Of a stretch of 5,069 nt of DNA, positions 4,715 through 5,069 are shown piece by piece (within the stretch, counting starts at the first letter, position 1; each line of letters opens with the position of its first letter). The position numbers were made by a program, and so were the translations under genes. The stretch is from Acidimicrobiaceae bacterium (lineage in GTDB: Bacteria; Actinomycetota; Acidimicrobiia; Acidimicrobiales; UBA8592). Under the pieces are notes generated by a model. That model ran no database searches, had not been told where the DNA came from, and saw nothing but the letters and a program-made list of their open reading frames with translations. Location: NCBI GenBank assembly GCA_002724825.1, contig PBPU01000113.1, forward strand, positions 1-5,069. The letters run 5' to 3'.

Positions 4715-5069
4715 TTAGGCGCCTCTTAAATTTCGATTCCTATAAATAAAAAAAGCGATAACAGCAATGGTAACTGGCAAGCAAGCGATACCAATTATGA
4801 TGCCTAACCAAAATGCAAATTGATCAACCCCTTTAGCCGGTTTAGGTCCCGGCGCGTGCGGAGCGAAATAAATATTAGAATATAGTGAGCCGTAATTCGA
4901 AAAGTGGGCTTGCATATTACCGATCCATTCGCGCGTTCTAGGAAGCCGAGGATCCGACTGTAAGTCAAATAGCGTCGGCACCGGGATACTGCAGTGACAC
5001 TGCACGATACCAAATAGAAGAAGGTCCACAGAATCCGGTTTATCTCCTGCTAAAAATCGATCTTGCATC
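4715..5069 (-). CDS. Glutathione S-transferase-like protein with C-terminal membrane segment (5' end beyond right edge)
   Basis: The visible 117 residues are the C-terminal part of a longer protein; the ATG at 5068-5066 is at the window edge and probably internal. Residues 5-20 (FLAGDKPDSVDLLLFG) match the GST C-terminal-domain signature 'FLxGdxPtxADlxlfg', with Asp15 as the conserved core aspartate. LPRTREWIGNM (42-52) resembles the last helix of that domain. The glutathione-binding thioredoxin-like half would lie outside the window. A Pro/Gly-rich linker (APHAPGPKPAKG, 69-80) leads to one hydrophobic segment (about 85-109, FWLGIIIGIACLPVTI and following) and a basic RNRNLRGA end. Soluble GSTs lack such an anchor; membrane-anchored relatives are known among GST-like proteins such as GDAP1 and prostaglandin E synthase 2. 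Activity and substrate are unknown. It converges on the dioxygenase gene with 15 bp between stops and no recognisable terminator in the gap. Confidence 0.7.
   Translation of the reverse strand, partial: MQDRFLAGDKPDSVDLLLFGIVQCHCSIPVPTLFDLQSDPRLPRTREWIGNMQAHFSNYGSLYSNIYFAPHAPGPKPAKGVDQFAFWLGIIIGIACLPVTIAVIAFFIYRNRNLRGA

Noticed and set aside
4804..5013. 69-codon minus-strand frame overlapping the GST-like gene
   Set aside because: It is a different frame of the same strand as the GST-like gene, whose product has a clear family signature.

Overview
The window looks like a piece of a Gram-negative bacterial chromosome, AT-leaning with AT-rich intergenic stretches. A lipoprotein with a Leu-Val-Ala-Cys lipobox, several Sec signal peptides, a PsiE-type membrane protein and a TauD-type dioxygenase suggest a gammaproteobacterium. 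The Tyr-Tyr-Tyr-Cys-x2-His-x2-Met motif recalls proteins I associate with marine bacteria and phages. Organism and habitat are inference. I see no rRNA, tRNA, CRISPR array, insertion sequence or integrase.

Layout, left to right. (1) Positions 1-84, minus: the first 28 codons of an exported protein, starting at TTG behind a clear Shine-Dalgarno and running off the left edge. (2) A divergent intergenic region carries a 22-bp dyad and a good sigma70-type promoter facing right. (3) 226-1059, plus: a lipoprotein joining a cadherin-like domain to a cupredoxin-like domain. Twenty bases later comes 1080-1562, plus, a PsiE-family membrane protein, probably in the same transcript. (4) Converging on these from the right are two minus-strand genes for exported proteins of unknown function: 2492-1599 (GTG start) and 3421-2720 (TTG start, apparently a tandem duplication of a small alpha/beta unit). 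A perfect 11-bp hairpin with a TTCG loop separates them, so they are probably independent transcripts. (5) A 264-bp divergent gap follows. (6) 3686-4699, plus (GTG start): a TauD/TfdA-family Fe(II)/2-oxoglutarate dioxygenase with its metal and co-substrate residues visible. (7) Converging on it with a 15-bp gap, 5069-4715, minus: the C-terminal part of a glutathione S-transferase-like protein ending in one hydrophobic segment.

No single pathway connects all the genes. Four of the seven encode exported proteins (one lipoprotein and three with Sec-type signals), and two more have membrane segments, so the region is biased towards the cell envelope. The most interesting items are the cadherin/cupredoxin lipoprotein paired with PsiE, the membrane-anchored GST-like protein, the duplicated exported protein, and the heavy use of TTG and GTG starts. 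I did not find a clearly new multi-gene system.
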